Source: SHZL01 sp963815185
GTDB lineage: Bacteria > Pseudomonadota > Gammaproteobacteria > Xanthomonadales > SZUA-36
DNA length: 64,000 nucleotides
Assembly: GCA_963815185.1 (NCBI GenBank)
Contig: CAWFGC010000009.1
Span: 434,001 to 498,000, forward strand
Direction of reading: 5' to 3'
Shown here in pieces: positions 44,269 through 54,061 of this stretch. The position numbers and the translations under genes are program-made. Position 1 is the first letter of the stretch. Every line of letters begins with the position of its first letter. Under the pieces are notes generated by a model. That model did no database searches. It saw nothing but the letters and a program-made list of their open reading frames with translations, and was not told the origin of the DNA.

Positions 44269-44653
44269 TGAATGAACCCGGATCAGAAACCCTGAAGTCT
44301 GCTCGTGGCGTGCTTGCGAGGCTTGCCTAAAAGTGGGCTATTGTAAACGCTACTGCCACCGTTGCACCATTATTGGGATACGAGCCGCCTTTGTGCGCAT
44401 AATCCTGTGGATAAGTTTGTGGGAAACCCGTTGGTACTCGCCGGGCCCAGCCGGGCCGGGCGCAGGCAGGCCCATCAGGCATTGAAGAATGAAGGTATAA
44501 AGATAATAAAAAACAATATCTTGGAATATTTATTGCCAGAATACTTCACAACTGACCGGAAAGCTCATGATTTCAACTCGCTACCTGTGCTGTGAATAAA
44601 AAGATCCTGCAATCCACCGGTGACAGGAGCATCAGGGATGATAACATCGCCCC
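44269..44653. other. Divergent intergenic region, AT-rich, with one DnaA-box match
   Basis: The 385 bp between argS and the carbonic anhydrase gene hold no credible gene; a 77-codon ORF on the plus strand has no features. The right half is AT-rich (AAAGATAATAAAAAACAATA near 44510) and may carry promoters. TGTGGATAA at 44406-44414 is a perfect DnaA 9-mer, but it is single, so I do not call an origin. A GC-rich run with repeated CCGGGC lies at about 44440-44465. Confidence 0.5.
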
Positions 44654-45268
44654 GTGACCACTTCACATGACAACTCCACGTACCGCTTCATGCAGGCACA
44701 GCCGCGCCTCGGAGAGCGGGTTTATGTCTCCACACAGGCCCACGTCAGTGGCTCGGTGTCGCTGGGGGATGATGTTTCCATCTGGCCGATGGCGGTCATT
44801 CGCGGAGACGTGAATCGCATCGAAGTCGGCGCCCGCTGCAATATCCAGGATGGCGCGGTTTTGCATGTCACACACGAAGGCCCCTACTCACCCCTGGGCG
44901 GCCCGCTCCTGCTGGCCGAAGACATCACCGTAGGGCATGGCGTCATTCTGCATGCCTGCACGATCGGTCAGCACTGCCTGGTCGGCATGGGAGCCATCGT
45001 CATGGACGGGGCGGTGCTGGAAGCAGAGGCCATGATTGCCGCCGGCGCGGTGGTGACTCCCGGCACGAAGGTACCGGCCCGTACGCTGTGGAAAGGCAAT
45101 CCGGCCCGCCTTGCACGGCCGTTGACAGAACAGCAGGTGGCGATGCTGCACTACAGCGCCGAGCACTATGTGCGGCTCAAGGATCTTCAACTGGCCAAGC
45201 GTGGCGGGACGCAAACCGGGGCACGACTGACCTGCCCCAGCCCAGCAGATCCCATGGCGGAGCAATAG
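44654..45268 (+). CDS. Gamma-class carbonic anhydrase family protein
   Basis: The 204-residue left-handed beta-helix protein resembles YrdA/CaiE-type gamma carbonic anhydrases. Hexapeptide turns are visible (VSIWPMAVIRGDVNRIEVGARCNIQDG). The three zinc histidines are H74 (HVTHEGP), H95 and H100 (VGHGVILHAC). The catalytic glutamates of Cam are not evident, as in many YrdA proteins whose activity is unproven. The start is GTG at 44654; an ATG 36 bp later is possible. The TRAP permease gene follows 5 bp downstream. Confidence 0.87.
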   Translation: MTTSHDNSTYRFMQAQPRLGERVYVSTQAHVSGSVSLGDDVSIWPMAVIRGDVNRIEVGARCNIQDGAVLHVTHEGPYSPLGGPLLLAEDITVGHGVILHACTIGQHCLVGMGAIVMDGAVLEAEAMIAAGAVVTPGTKVPARTLWKGNPARLARPLTEQQVAMLHYSAEHYVRLKDLQLAKRGGTQTGARLTCPSPADPMAEQ

Positions 45269-45273
45269 GCGCT

Positions 45274-46650
45274 GTGGCAGGCTGGATGTCTTTGTGCCTG
45301 TTTCTGGCCGTCGGGCCAGCGTTGATGGCGGGTTTCCCGGTGGCTTTCACGCTGGCCGGGGTGGCGTTGATTTTCGCCGGCCTGGGCATCCTCACGGGAA
45401 CTTTTGATCCTTCGTTTCTGGGTGCGTTGCCGAATCGCATTTTCGGCATCATGAACAATGAAACGCTGATCGCGGTGCCGATATTCGTCTTCATGGGTGT
45501 GATGTTGGAACGATCAAAGGTTGCCGATCAGCTATTGCAGTCGCTGGCGCGGCTGATGCATCACATCCCCGGCGGTTTGGGGCTGGCGGTGGTACTGGTG
45601 GGGGCGATGATGGCGGCCAGTACCGGAATTGTCGGAGCGACGGTCGTCACCATGGGTCTGATCTCTCTGCCCACGATGTTGCAGCGCGGCTATCATCCGG
45701 CAATTGCCACCGGAACGATCTGCGCATCCGGCACCTTGGGACAGATTATTCCACCATCCATCGTCCTGGTGATGCTGGCTGATGTATTGTCCAATGCCTA
45801 CCAACAGGCCCAACTGAGCATGGGCAGTTACGCTCCAAAAACGGTTTCGGTGGGCGAGCTGTTCGCGGGCGCCTTGATACCCGGATTGGCGCTGGTGGTG
45901 CTGTACATCCTCTACCTGCTGATTCTCGCGATGGTCCGGCCGGAGATGATGCCGGCGGTGCGCGATCGGGCAGAAGAGCGCGCCAGTGTTGGTCAGTTGC
46001 TGCGCCTGATCGCAGGCCCGTTGATGTTGATCGTGGCGGTTCTGGGATCCATCCTCAAGGGCGTGGCCACTCCGACCGAGGCCGCGGCCGTGGGCGCGGT
46101 GGGCGCCATGTTGCTGGCCATGTGGCAAGGACAGTTCAATCTGTCGACCTTGAGGCAGGTGGTCTACCGCACCGCCGCGATTTCCACCATGGTTTTCATG
46201 ATCCTCATCGGTGCTTCGCTGTTCAGTCTGGTATTCCGCGGCTTTGGCGGCGATGTCCAGATCGCCAATCTGTTGCACAACCTGCCCGGTGGCACCATCA
46301 GCGCGATGGCCGTGGTGATGCTGGTGATGTTCTTTCTCGGTTTCGTGCTGGATTTCATCGAAATCACGTTCGTCGTCGTACCCATCGTCGGACCCGTGTT
46401 GATGGCCATGGGCCTGGATCCGATCTGGCTGGGCGTGATGATTGCGCTGAATCTGCAGACTTCGTTTCTGACGCCACCGTTCGGTTTTGCGCTGTTCTAC
46501 CTGCGCGGCGTCTGCCCGCAATCGGTCAAGACCTCTGACATCTATCGCGGCGTGATCCCCTTTATTGGCATACAGTTGCTGATGCTGATCGTTCTGGCGC
46601 TATGGCCGCAATTGGTGCTGTGGCTGCCCGGGGTGATTTATGCCACGTAG
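45274..46650 (+). CDS. TRAP transporter large permease (DctM-like)
   Basis: DctM subunits form the transport channel of tripartite ATP-independent periplasmic systems, which import carboxylates or sulfonates with Na+. The ~458-residue protein has about twelve hydrophobic spans and the family stretches FMGVMLERSKVADQLLQSL, ICASGTLGQIIPPSIVLVMLADV and GVATPTEAAAVGAVGAML. I prefer the GTG at 45274 with a GGAG upstream; the annotated longer frame runs through the carbonic anhydrase gene. Its small subunit is not adjacent. A solute-binding partner may be the dctP gene at 63 kb. The structured repeat follows downstream. Confidence 0.9.
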   Translation: MAGWMSLCLFLAVGPALMAGFPVAFTLAGVALIFAGLGILTGTFDPSFLGALPNRIFGIMNNETLIAVPIFVFMGVMLERSKVADQLLQSLARLMHHIPGGLGLAVVLVGAMMAASTGIVGATVVTMGLISLPTMLQRGYHPAIATGTICASGTLGQIIPPSIVLVMLADVLSNAYQQAQLSMGSYAPKTVSVGELFAGALIPGLALVVLYILYLLILAMVRPEMMPAVRDRAEERASVGQLLRLIAGPLMLIVAVLGSILKGVATPTEAAAVGAVGAMLLAMWQGQFNLSTLRQVVYRTAAISTMVFMILIGASLFSLVFRGFGGDVQIANLLHNLPGGTISAMAVVMLVMFFLGFVLDFIEITFVVVPIVGPVLMAMGLDPIWLGVMIALNLQTSFLTPPFGFALFYLRGVCPQSVKTSDIYRGVIPFIGIQLLMLIVLALWPQLVLWLPGVIYAT

Positions 46651-46695
46651 CTGTGAATTCCAGCATACACAAGAGTGTAGACACCAAAAACGTGG

Positions 46696-46821
46696 CACAA
46701 GCCGGTTCGGAGTAAGGACTCTGCTTTCAGGACCTTTTGAAACAGGATGTTTCAAGAAGAGCCGCCATGGATGGCTATTGGGCGTGTCCTGAAAGCAGAG
46801 TCCTTACTGCGGAGCGGCGCC
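46696..46821. repeat. Structured 126-bp intergenic repeat, copy 2
   Basis: This copy shares the start CACAAGCCGGTTCGGAG and the central hairpins with copy 1, but its arms read AAGGACTCTGCTTT and AAAGCAGAGTCCTT, so about six positions changed on both sides with pairing kept. It lies between the convergent TRAP permease and histidine kinase genes, 46 bp after the permease stop. Covariation between two copies is strong evidence that the folded form is selected or copied as a unit. Confidence 0.85.
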
Positions 46822-46888
46822 TTGATAAACAGTACAGGTAAAAAGTGAACAGCGGTGTTGGCGTTTGTTCCTGGTCGCGTGTTGCCGA

Positions 46889-48308
46889 CTAAACTGAGGA
46901 TTGTTCCCGGCCAAGATTCAGGATGGCGCTGAAGCCCGGATGGGTATTTTCCAGCACCAGGCTGCCGTGATGCAGTTTGGCCACGGCCTCCACCAGAGAC
47001 AGCCCCAGACCCTTGCCCGGGGTTTTGCGGCTGCTGTCCACGCGAAAGAACCGCTGGGTCACCTTGCCCAGCATCTCCGCCGGCACGCCGCTGCCGTTGT
47101 CGGCAACGCGCAGGAATATCCCGCTCTTGTTGCGCCCGAGTTCAACCTGAATGACGCCGCCCTCGGGCGTGTACTTGATCGCATTGTCCACCAGATTGAG
47201 AATCGCCTGGCCGAGCAGTTGGCGGTCGCCGTGCATGATGGTGGATGACGGGCGGCAATTGCGCTTGCAGCGCAAGCTGCTTCTCGTCACCCATGGGGGT
47301 GCAGAATTCAACGATCTTTCTTACCAGTTCATTGAGATCGACCGGTTCAAACAGCTCGATGATTCCGCGCGATTCCGCCTCGGCAATGGTGAGAATGTTG
47401 TCGAACATGCTGACCAGTTCGTCGAGCTGTTCGACCGATGAATCGAGCCGTTCCTTCAGCCCGCCGGGCAGTCTCGTATCCTCGGAAATCGATCGTAACT
47501 CCAGCCGGTGGCGGCTGAGCGGGGTACGCATGTCGTGCGCCAGGCTGTTGCTGAGATCCCTTGATGTAGAAAGCATGGTCGCCAGCCAGTCCAGCATGCG
47601 GTTCAGGTTTTTTCCCAGCCGGTCAAACTGGTCGCTCTCGCTGCGCACCGGCAAGCGGTAGCCGATATTGCCCTGGCGGACTTTCTCGAACGCGACGTTG
47701 AATTTCCGCACATGGCGGTTGAGCAGCCAGACCAACAGCAAGCTGATGACCAGCGCCAGCACCAGGGCCAGTTCGACGTTCAGGAACAATGACTCGGGCA
47801 GAGCCTTTCTGATCGCATCGACCTTGCTCAGGTCGTAACCGACAAACAGCACTGCGCCGTCCGGGTAATGCAGGGCACGGACATTCAGATGTAATGGGTG
47901 CGAGGCAGCATCGGAGTTCAGGAAGACGTCCACCCAGCCGTCGGTGGTAAGCAATTTTTCCGGTAAAGGCGGGAAGTTTCCGGCTACGCCATGGGCCGAT
48001 TTGAGCGCGATATAGAGGTTGTCGTCGCCGGCGTCCCTGATGACCGCGTTCACCACCCCGTTGGCATAGGCCACCCCGTAGCGCTCGATGTTTTCACTCA
48101 GTTCTTCAGCATGCGCATCAATGATGAGCCGGATGTCTCCATAGGCGGTGTGCAGCGACTTGGCGTAGATAGAAACCCTGATGGCAACAAGCGTGGTGCT
48201 GAAGACGAGAAAAATCAGCACGCCGCTGCGAAAGGAATAGGAACGAAGAAGGTCCCTATGCCACATCTTGCACCGGCTGGTTCCACTAAGCTGCAGCTTA
48301 ATCAGCAC
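46889..48308 (-). CDS. Sensor histidine kinase (frameshifted)
   Basis: The membrane-bound sensor has an N-terminal helix (VLIFLVFSTTLVAIRVSIYA), a periplasmic domain (~50-170), a second helix (VELALVLALVISLLLVWLL), HAMP, a dimerisation domain with phospho-acceptor H258 (NSLAHDMRTPLSRHR) and an ATPase domain. The last is split: after LALQAQLPPVI near 47240 the frame is lost, and LLGQAILNLVDNAIKYTPEGG (N box), VADNGSGVP (G1) and GKGLGLSLVEAVAKLH (G2) are one frame over. One indel explains it. The GTG start overlaps the response regulator by 11 bp; an ATG at 48266 is an alternative. Confidence 0.88.
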
Positions 48309-48975
48309 TGATTTTGTATCCTGCGCCTTTGACCGTCTTGATCAAGGAACGGGGGAACCCCTTGTCGATCTTCTGCCTGAGTTTGCTGATTTGCGCATCG
48401 ATCAGGTTGGTGCCCGGGCTGAAATGGAAATCCCAGACGCCTTCGAGCAACATGGTGCGGGTCACGACCTGATCCTGCCGCCGCAGCAAAAACTCCAGAA
48501 GCTGAAACTCCCGGTTTTGCAGCTCGATTTCCTGGCCAGCCCGTTTGACCACGCGGGTCAGCAGGTTCATTTCCAGATCGTCTATGGCCAGGGAGGTGCG
48601 CTCCGCCTGTTGCGGGGTGGCGCGCCGCGCCAGCGCTTCGATCCGCGCCAACAACTCGCCGAACTCGAAGGGCTTGCACAGGTAGTCATCGGCGCCGGAA
48701 TGCAGCCCCTTGATGCGTTCTTCCACCCTGGCCAGCGAGCTCAGAATCAGGATCGGGGTATGGTTGCCGGCGTTCCTCAAGGTCTGAATGATGGACAAAC
48801 CGTCGATCTTGGGGATCATGCGGTCCACGATCAGGACATCGTAATTTTCTTCGGTCGCCAGAAAGAGTCCATCCATGCCATCACTGGCATGATCGACGTT
48901 GTGCCCGGATTCCTTCAGGCCCGCGACGATGAACTGCGCGTGCCTGTCGTCGTCTTCAACCAGCAGTATGCGCAA
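48298..48975 (-). CDS. OmpR-family response regulator
   Basis: The 225-residue protein has a receiver domain with acidic pocket (ILLVEDDDR), phospho-acceptor D51 (VLIVDRMIPKIDG), Thr/Ser switch (ILILSSLA) and Lys (DYLCKPF), then a winged-helix DNA-binding domain (LQNREFQLLEFLLRRQDQVVTR, LRQKIDKGFPRSLIKTVKGAGY). It is the first gene of the two-component pair and its target is unknown. An 80-residue secreted protein is encoded 83 bp upstream on the same strand and is a candidate target or accessory factor. Confidence 0.94.
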   Translation of the reverse strand: MRILLVEDDDRHAQFIVAGLKESGHNVDHASDGMDGLFLATEENYDVLIVDRMIPKIDGLSIIQTLRNAGNHTPILILSSLARVEERIKGLHSGADDYLCKPFEFGELLARIEALARRATPQQAERTSLAIDDLEMNLLTRVVKRAGQEIELQNREFQLLEFLLRRQDQVVTRTMLLEGVWDFHFSPGTNLIDAQISKLRQKIDKGFPRSLIKTVKGAGYKISAD

Positions 48976-49058
48976 GAATGGAGAACCTCACAAAAAATTG
49001 CCGTGCGCCAGCATAGCTGACGCACGGCGGACGTGCAGCAATCAGTTCAGACCGGAAA

Positions 49059-49301
49059 TCACTGGTTCTTGTGGTGCATCGTCTTGGCGATGGCGGCATC
49101 CTCTTTATCCTTGACGCATGACTGATAGGCCTTGGTGGTCATGGACTCGGCGTTTTCCTGGGAACATTCCTTCTGGATCGCGGCGATCTGTTCGGTGGTC
49201 AGAACGCTGGAAGCCTTGTGGTGCTCGCTGGTAGCGGCAAACGCACTGGTCGTCATCAACGCGCCGATCATGAGTGCCGGAATAACACGTGTCGTCAACA
49301 T
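49059..49301 (-). CDS. Small secreted protein with two cysteines
   Basis: The 80-residue precursor has a clear signal peptide (VIPALMIGALMTTSAFAA). The mature ~57-residue part is charged and helical, with two Cys (QKECSQEN and YQSCVKDKED) 17 residues apart that could form a disulfide in the periplasm. I do not recognise the family. It lies directly upstream of a two-component system and downstream of the SDR gene, all on the minus strand, so it may be a periplasmic modulator or a regulon member. Confidence 0.6.
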   Translation of the reverse strand: MLTTRVIPALMIGALMTTSAFAATSEHHKASSVLTTEQIAAIQKECSQENAESMTTKAYQSCVKDKEDAAIAKTMHHKNQ

Positions 49302-49433
49302 ACATTCATCTCCTGGGGTTGTTTGGTGGTGTGATTCAAAGGATCACGATGCACACATTAAGCCTTTCCACCTTGTGCGGCTCTTCAACCCCGTCTCAAT
49401 CTTTTGCAATGTTCCCGGCCACTAGCCTGCAGG

Positions 49434-50198
49434 CTACATACGCAGGCCACCGTCGACATCGAAGCAGCGGCCGCTGACGTAATCGTTTTCGAAGATGAAC
49501 TGAACGGTCTGGGCGATCTCGTCCGGTTCGCCGACACGGCGCAACGGGATGCCGGAGGTCAGTTTTTCCCTGGCCTCGGGTTTCATCGCCATGACCATGT
49601 CGGTGCCGATAAAACCGGGCGCCACGGCGGCGGCACGAATGCCATAGCGCGCAAATTCCTTGGCCCATACGACCGCCATCGCCTGTACGCCGGCCTTGCT
49701 GGCGGAGTAGTTGAGCTGCCCCATGTTGCCGTGGCGGGAAATGGAAGAGATATTGATGATGCAGCCCTGGCAATCGAGCGCGATCATCGTGGCCGCCGCT
49801 TCGCGGCCGCACAGGAAGACACCGGTCAGGTTCACGTCAATGACCAATTGCCATTGTTCCAGGGTCATTTTCGAAACCAGTTCTCCGTCCTTGTATTTGA
49901 GCGTCAGGGCATCGCGCGTGATGCCGGCGTTGTTGACCAGCCCATGCAGCGCCCGGAAATCGTCGGCAATGCGGTCGAACAGGCTTATCACTTCGGTTTC
50001 AACCGCGACATTGCAGATGTAGGCGTGGACCAGAGGTGCGCCTGCGGACTCGCAACTGGCCTTGGTTTGAGCCAAGGTGGGCTCGTCCAGGTCAATCAGG
50101 GCAAGATTGCAGCCTTTTGCGGCCAGGCGCTGGGCCATGGCGGCACCGAGCCCGCGTCCGCCACCGGTAATGGCGATGGTTTTGTTCTTGAGTTCCAT
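49434..50198 (-). CDS. Short-chain dehydrogenase/reductase (FabG-like)
   Basis: The 254-residue NAD(P)-dependent oxidoreductase has the cofactor turn TGGGRGLGAAMA, NNAG at 89-92, and the catalytic Ser (S152 in NISSIS), Y164 and K168 (YSASK). The C-terminus VSGRCFDVDGGLRM is typical. Length and motifs fit 3-oxoacyl-ACP reductases or acetoacetyl-CoA reductases; substrate cannot be resolved. It is 59 bp downstream of the M13 peptidase gene on the same strand. Confidence 0.9.
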   Translation of the reverse strand: MELKNKTIAITGGGRGLGAAMAQRLAAKGCNLALIDLDEPTLAQTKASCESAGAPLVHAYICNVAVETEVISLFDRIADDFRALHGLVNNAGITRDALTLKYKDGELVSKMTLEQWQLVIDVNLTGVFLCGREAAATMIALDCQGCIINISSISRHGNMGQLNYSASKAGVQAMAVVWAKEFARYGIRAAAVAPGFIGTDMVMAMKPEAREKLTSGIPLRRVGEPDEIAQTVQFIFENDYVSGRCFDVDGGLRM

Positions 50199-50257
50199 TT
50201 TCAGTTTTCCATTGTGGGCCGCAACGCGGCGACCGGTTGAGGCTTGCGCAGCCCTGG

Positions 50258-52337
50258 CTACCAGATTTTGACCCGCTCTTCGGGTGGCAGGTACAAGGCA
50301 TCGTTTTCGCTGACATCGAAGGCCTGGTAAAACTCCGGTATGTTTCTGACCACGCCGTTGAGGCGATACTGTCGCGGCGCATGCGGATCGGTCTTGATCA
50401 GTTGGCGCACGGCCTCGTCGCGCGTGATGCCGCGCCAGGTTTGCCCATAACCCAGGAACACGCGTTGCATGCCCGTGTAGCCATCCATTACCGGTGCCGG
50501 TTTGCCATCCAGGGACAGTTCATAGGCCTTCAGTGCAATCGTCAGTCCACCGAGGTCGCCGATGTTTTCACCCAGGGTAAATTCTCCATTGACGTTGAGG
50601 TCGTCGAAGGGCTTGAACGCCGAATATTGCTCAACCAGTTTGGCCGTGCGGGCCTCGAATTCCGCCCGGTCCTCATCGGTCCACCAATTGCGCAGCGCGC
50701 CGTCCCCGTCGAATGTGCTGCCCTTGTCGTCAAAACCATGGCCGATTTCATGACCGATGATGGCGCCAATCGCACCGTAATTCACCGCGTCATCGGCTTC
50801 CATATCGAAAAACGGCGGTTGCAGAATCGCGGCCGGGAAGACAATTTCATTCAGCGGCGGATTGTAATACGCGTTCACGGTCTGTGGCGTCAATTGCCCA
50901 TTCGGTGCGGTCCACGGGCCCGCCCTGGCGGGCGAGATTGAATTCATACTCGAAGCGGGCGGAGCGTTGCAGGTTGCCGACCAGATCATCGGGCTTGATT
51001 TCCAAAGCCGAGTAATCTTTCCAGTGATCCGGATAGCCGATTTTCGGCGTGAATTTGGCCAGTTTGTCCAGCGCTTGCGCCTTGGTTTCGTCTCCCATCC
51101 AGTCCAGTTCCCTGATGCTGATTTCGTAGGCTTTGATCAGATTTTGCACCAGTTCCTGCATGCGTTGCTTGGCTTGCGGCGGGAAATGGCGCGCAACGTA
51201 TACTTTGCCCACCACTTCTCCAAGGGTGTTGTTGACGGCGGCGACGGCGCGTTTCCAGGGCGGAAGCTGCTGCTGTATTCCGAGCAGGGTTTTTGAATAG
51301 AACTCGAAGTTTTGTTGATCCATCGCTTCGTTCAGGAGGCTGGCATCGGCATTGAGCACGGCCCACTTCAGATAGGTTTTCCAGTCCGCCAGGCTGGTGT
51401 CTTTGATAATGCCGTCGAGCGCGCGCATGTAATCGAGTTGCATGACGACCAGGCCGTCGATGGCGCTGATACCGGCTTCGTGCAAATACGTATCCCAGCC
51501 GAAGTCCGGCATCAATTGCGGCAATTCAGCAAGAGGTATCTTGTTGTATAGCGCCACCATGTCACGGGTTTGTTCCTTCTTCATTTGCTGGGCCGCAATG
51601 CGCGTTTCCAGCGCCATGATCATGGCCGCGGCTTTTTCGCCGTCCGGCAAGCCCGCCAGGTCGAACATTTTTGCAATGTGCGCCACATAGGCCTTGCGGA
51701 TTCCTTCCGATCTTGCATCGTCTTCGAGATAATATTCCCGATCGGGCAGGCCCAGTCCGGACTGGTAGGTATACATCATGTAGTGGCCGGCATCCTTGAA
51801 GTCGACGTCCTGAGAAAGCACGAACGGCACCGCGACGCCCATCTTGTTGGCATCGGCAAAATACTCGGCCAGTTGCTGGTAATTTTCCAGCGCATCGATC
51901 TTGGCGAATTCAGGTTCCAGTGGTTTGATACCGAGCGCATTGCGGGTGTCCATATCCATATAGGACTTGTACAAATCACCCACTTTTTGCTCGTCGCTGC
52001 CCGGGGCAAAGTCGCCGGCGGCCGATTCTTCAATGATTTCCTTGACGTCTGCCTGTGATTTTTCGTGCACCTCCAGTCCCACGCTGTTGCTGGCGCGATC
52101 GGGGGCAATTTCGGCGGTAGCCATCCAGCCCCCGTTGACGAACGCATTGAAATCGTCTCCCGGCCGCACTTTGGTATCCATGTTCTGCAGCAGAACTCCT
52201 GAATGCTTTTCGACCGGCGCTTGCGCGGCCTGATCGATCGGCGCGGAAGGCTCAGCGGCGATCTGATTCTCGCCAGTGTTCTGCCCGCAGGCTGCAAGCA
52301 CTATCATGGTTGCCAATATGGCAATGATCTTTTTCAT
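50258..52337 (-). CDS. M13-family zinc metallopeptidase (PepO/neprilysin-like), frameshifted
   Basis: This is a periplasmic lipoprotein peptidase. It has a lipoprotein signal (KKIIAILATMIVLAACGQ, lipobox LAAC), the M13 N-terminal domain (RPGDDFNAFVNGGWM) and the catalytic domain with HEIGH in IIGHEIGHGFDDKGS, plus the ENIGDLGGLTIALKAY motif supplying the third zinc ligand. The frame breaks after GPVDRTEW. A CCC run on the plus strand at 50897-50899 has one base too many, and removing it gives EWQLTPQTVNAYYNPP, the conserved text. I start at the Met before KKIIAIL; an earlier start adds 22 residues. Reconstructed length is about 693. Confidence 0.9.
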
Positions 52338-52489
52338 GTAATCAACCTTGTCTTCGAATTGGGGGGAGGGAGGATTGAAGCGTTCCACTGTCCGGTCAAA
52401 CAAAGCCCATTATAGGCCATCCCGCACCCGGTTCCAGGTGGACGGTTCCACCTTCGGTCAGGCGCATGCTTCGTTTTATCGCGTCCGGC

Positions 52490-53498
52490 TCACTTTCTGA
52501 AATGGGGCAGAATCTCCTTGCCGATCAAATCCAGAGCCTCATTGAAATTTGGCCCCAGCGGATGACCGAAACACACATGATTGACACCCGCGCGGATCAT
52601 GGATTCAATTTGCGGTATCACATCCTCCGGTGTTCCACAGACGGAGCATTTGGCCACTGAAAGGTCCGAAACATAACTGGCGCCGCGGTCAAAATCACCC
52701 ACCGCCGCGGCATCCCTGACTTTGTCTATTTCTTCTTCGGGAATGCCCGCGACATCGGTCATGGGCCGTAAATAGGGCAAATAGACCGCCAGCACGCGGC
52801 GCGCGGTGGCTTTTGCCTGTTCGCGATTCGGCCGCAATGGCACATAATGGCCCCGCAATGATTTCTATTTCATCGGGGTCGCGCTGAGCGCGCCGGGCGC
52901 CGATTTCGATATTCTCGCGGATGATTTTGACGTAATCCGGATTCCACAGCCCGTCGGATTTTGTGCCAATCGCGATTTCCCCGGCCAGTTGGCACATTTT
53001 CGGCCCCCATGTGCCGATGAAAATGGGAATCTCCTCGCGTAAAGGCTTGAAGCGGAAGAATAATTCCTCGGTGCAGGTAAATACTTCACCATGGAAGGGC
53101 GCCCGATCGCCGCGCATCAGGCGGCGGATGACCTCGATCGCTTCGCGCACCATGGTAATCGGCTTTTCCTGCTTCTCGATGCCGAGAAACTCAAAAAAAG
53201 CACCCCGCGCAATGCCGCACATCGCCCGGCCACCGGTGAGTTCGTCCAGTTCGGCCAGATTACCTGCGTGATAACACGGATGCACGATCTGCGGCGTAAT
53301 GATGGCCGGTCCGACCTTGATCCTTTCGGTATGCTCGCCAATCAATGTCAGTAGCGGCCATACCGGTTTGAACATCAGATCATCGTAGACATGTATTTCA
53401 TCAAAACCGTAGGCCTCGATGCGCTGGGCCTTTTCGATGTAGTCGCGGACAGGATAGCTGCCCTGCATCGCGATACTGAATTTGGTAGTCACTTGCAC
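52490..53498 (-). CDS. LLM-class flavin-dependent oxidoreductase (frameshifted)
   Basis: This TIM-barrel protein resembles the luciferase-like F420- or FMN-dependent group. Features: KFSIAMQGSYPVRDYIEKAQ at the start, RIKVGPAIITPQIVHPCYHAGNLAELDEL, and IGTWGPKMCQLAGEIAIGTKS. After EIEIIAG the frame is lost at a CCCC run (52851-52854, plus strand) with one extra base; beyond it the text continues HYVPLRPNREQAKATARRVL and ends PHFRK. Reconstructed length is about 336. It lies 8 bp after the thioesterase gene, suggesting joint action on a CoA or ketone intermediate. Confidence 0.86.
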
Positions 53499-53506
53499 CT
53501 CCTATG

Positions 53507-53965
53507 TCAGGCCTGCCGCCAGGGATGGTCCAGCGCCCCTTGCCGGAATTCGGTCAAACGTTGCCGCAGATCGTCCGGGATGGGCGTGGCGCGGCGGGTT
53601 TTGAAACTGAAGACGCACAGCGTCAGCTGCGCCTTGACCCGCATCTGTTCATCCAGATGCGCCTGTACCGTCAAAGTCAGCGAACTGGTGCCGATGCGTT
53701 TGATTTTCAGCGTCAGGGTAATGACCTCACCGATCTTCGAAGGGGCGACGAAATCACATTGGATATTGACCATGGGCAGTCCCATGTGCCGGCTGGTGAT
53801 GAAGCCGGCGTAGTCGATTTCCAGCGCGTGGTTGAACCAGTCTTCGACCAGGCCATTGAACATAACGAAATAATGTGGAAAGAAGATGATGCCAGCCGGG
53901 TCGCAATGTGAAAATCGAACCAGCATGTCGCTGTAAAAGACATCTTTACGTGTTTCGGTGACCAT
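53507..53965 (-). CDS. 4HBT/YbgC-like acyl-CoA thioesterase
   Basis: The 152-residue hotdog-fold protein carries the motif VRFSHCDPAGIIFFPHYFVMF with the catalytic D22, as in 4-hydroxybenzoyl-CoA thioesterases. The central helix (FNGLVEDWFNHALEI) and later strands fit the fold. It probably hydrolyses an aromatic or branched acyl-CoA. It is first in a two-gene unit with the LLM oxidoreductase, 8 bp apart. Confidence 0.87.
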   Translation of the reverse strand: MVTETRKDVFYSDMLVRFSHCDPAGIIFFPHYFVMFNGLVEDWFNHALEIDYAGFITSRHMGLPMVNIQCDFVAPSKIGEVITLTLKIKRIGTSSLTLTVQAHLDEQMRVKAQLTLCVFSFKTRRATPIPDDLRQRLTEFRQGALDHPWRQA

Positions 53966-54061
53966 GCATTACTTCCCGCCTGGAATATTCATGCTACATC
54001 GCTTGGGCCGGTATATTGATGGTGGAGTATATCGCGGTTAAAGAACCTGAAGAAACAGCGG

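Noticed and set aside
44406..44414. Perfect DnaA 9-mer TGTGGATAA, possible replication origin
   Set aside because: It is a single box with no cluster, no dnaA/dnaN nearby and only a modest AT-rich tract.
44362..44595. 77-codon plus-strand ORF upstream of the carbonic anhydrase gene
   Set aside because: It runs through a GC run into AT-rich promoter-like DNA and has no recognisable features.
41780..46821. CRISPR array
   Set aside because: Only two copies 5 kb apart with genes between, no regular spacers, and no cas genes.
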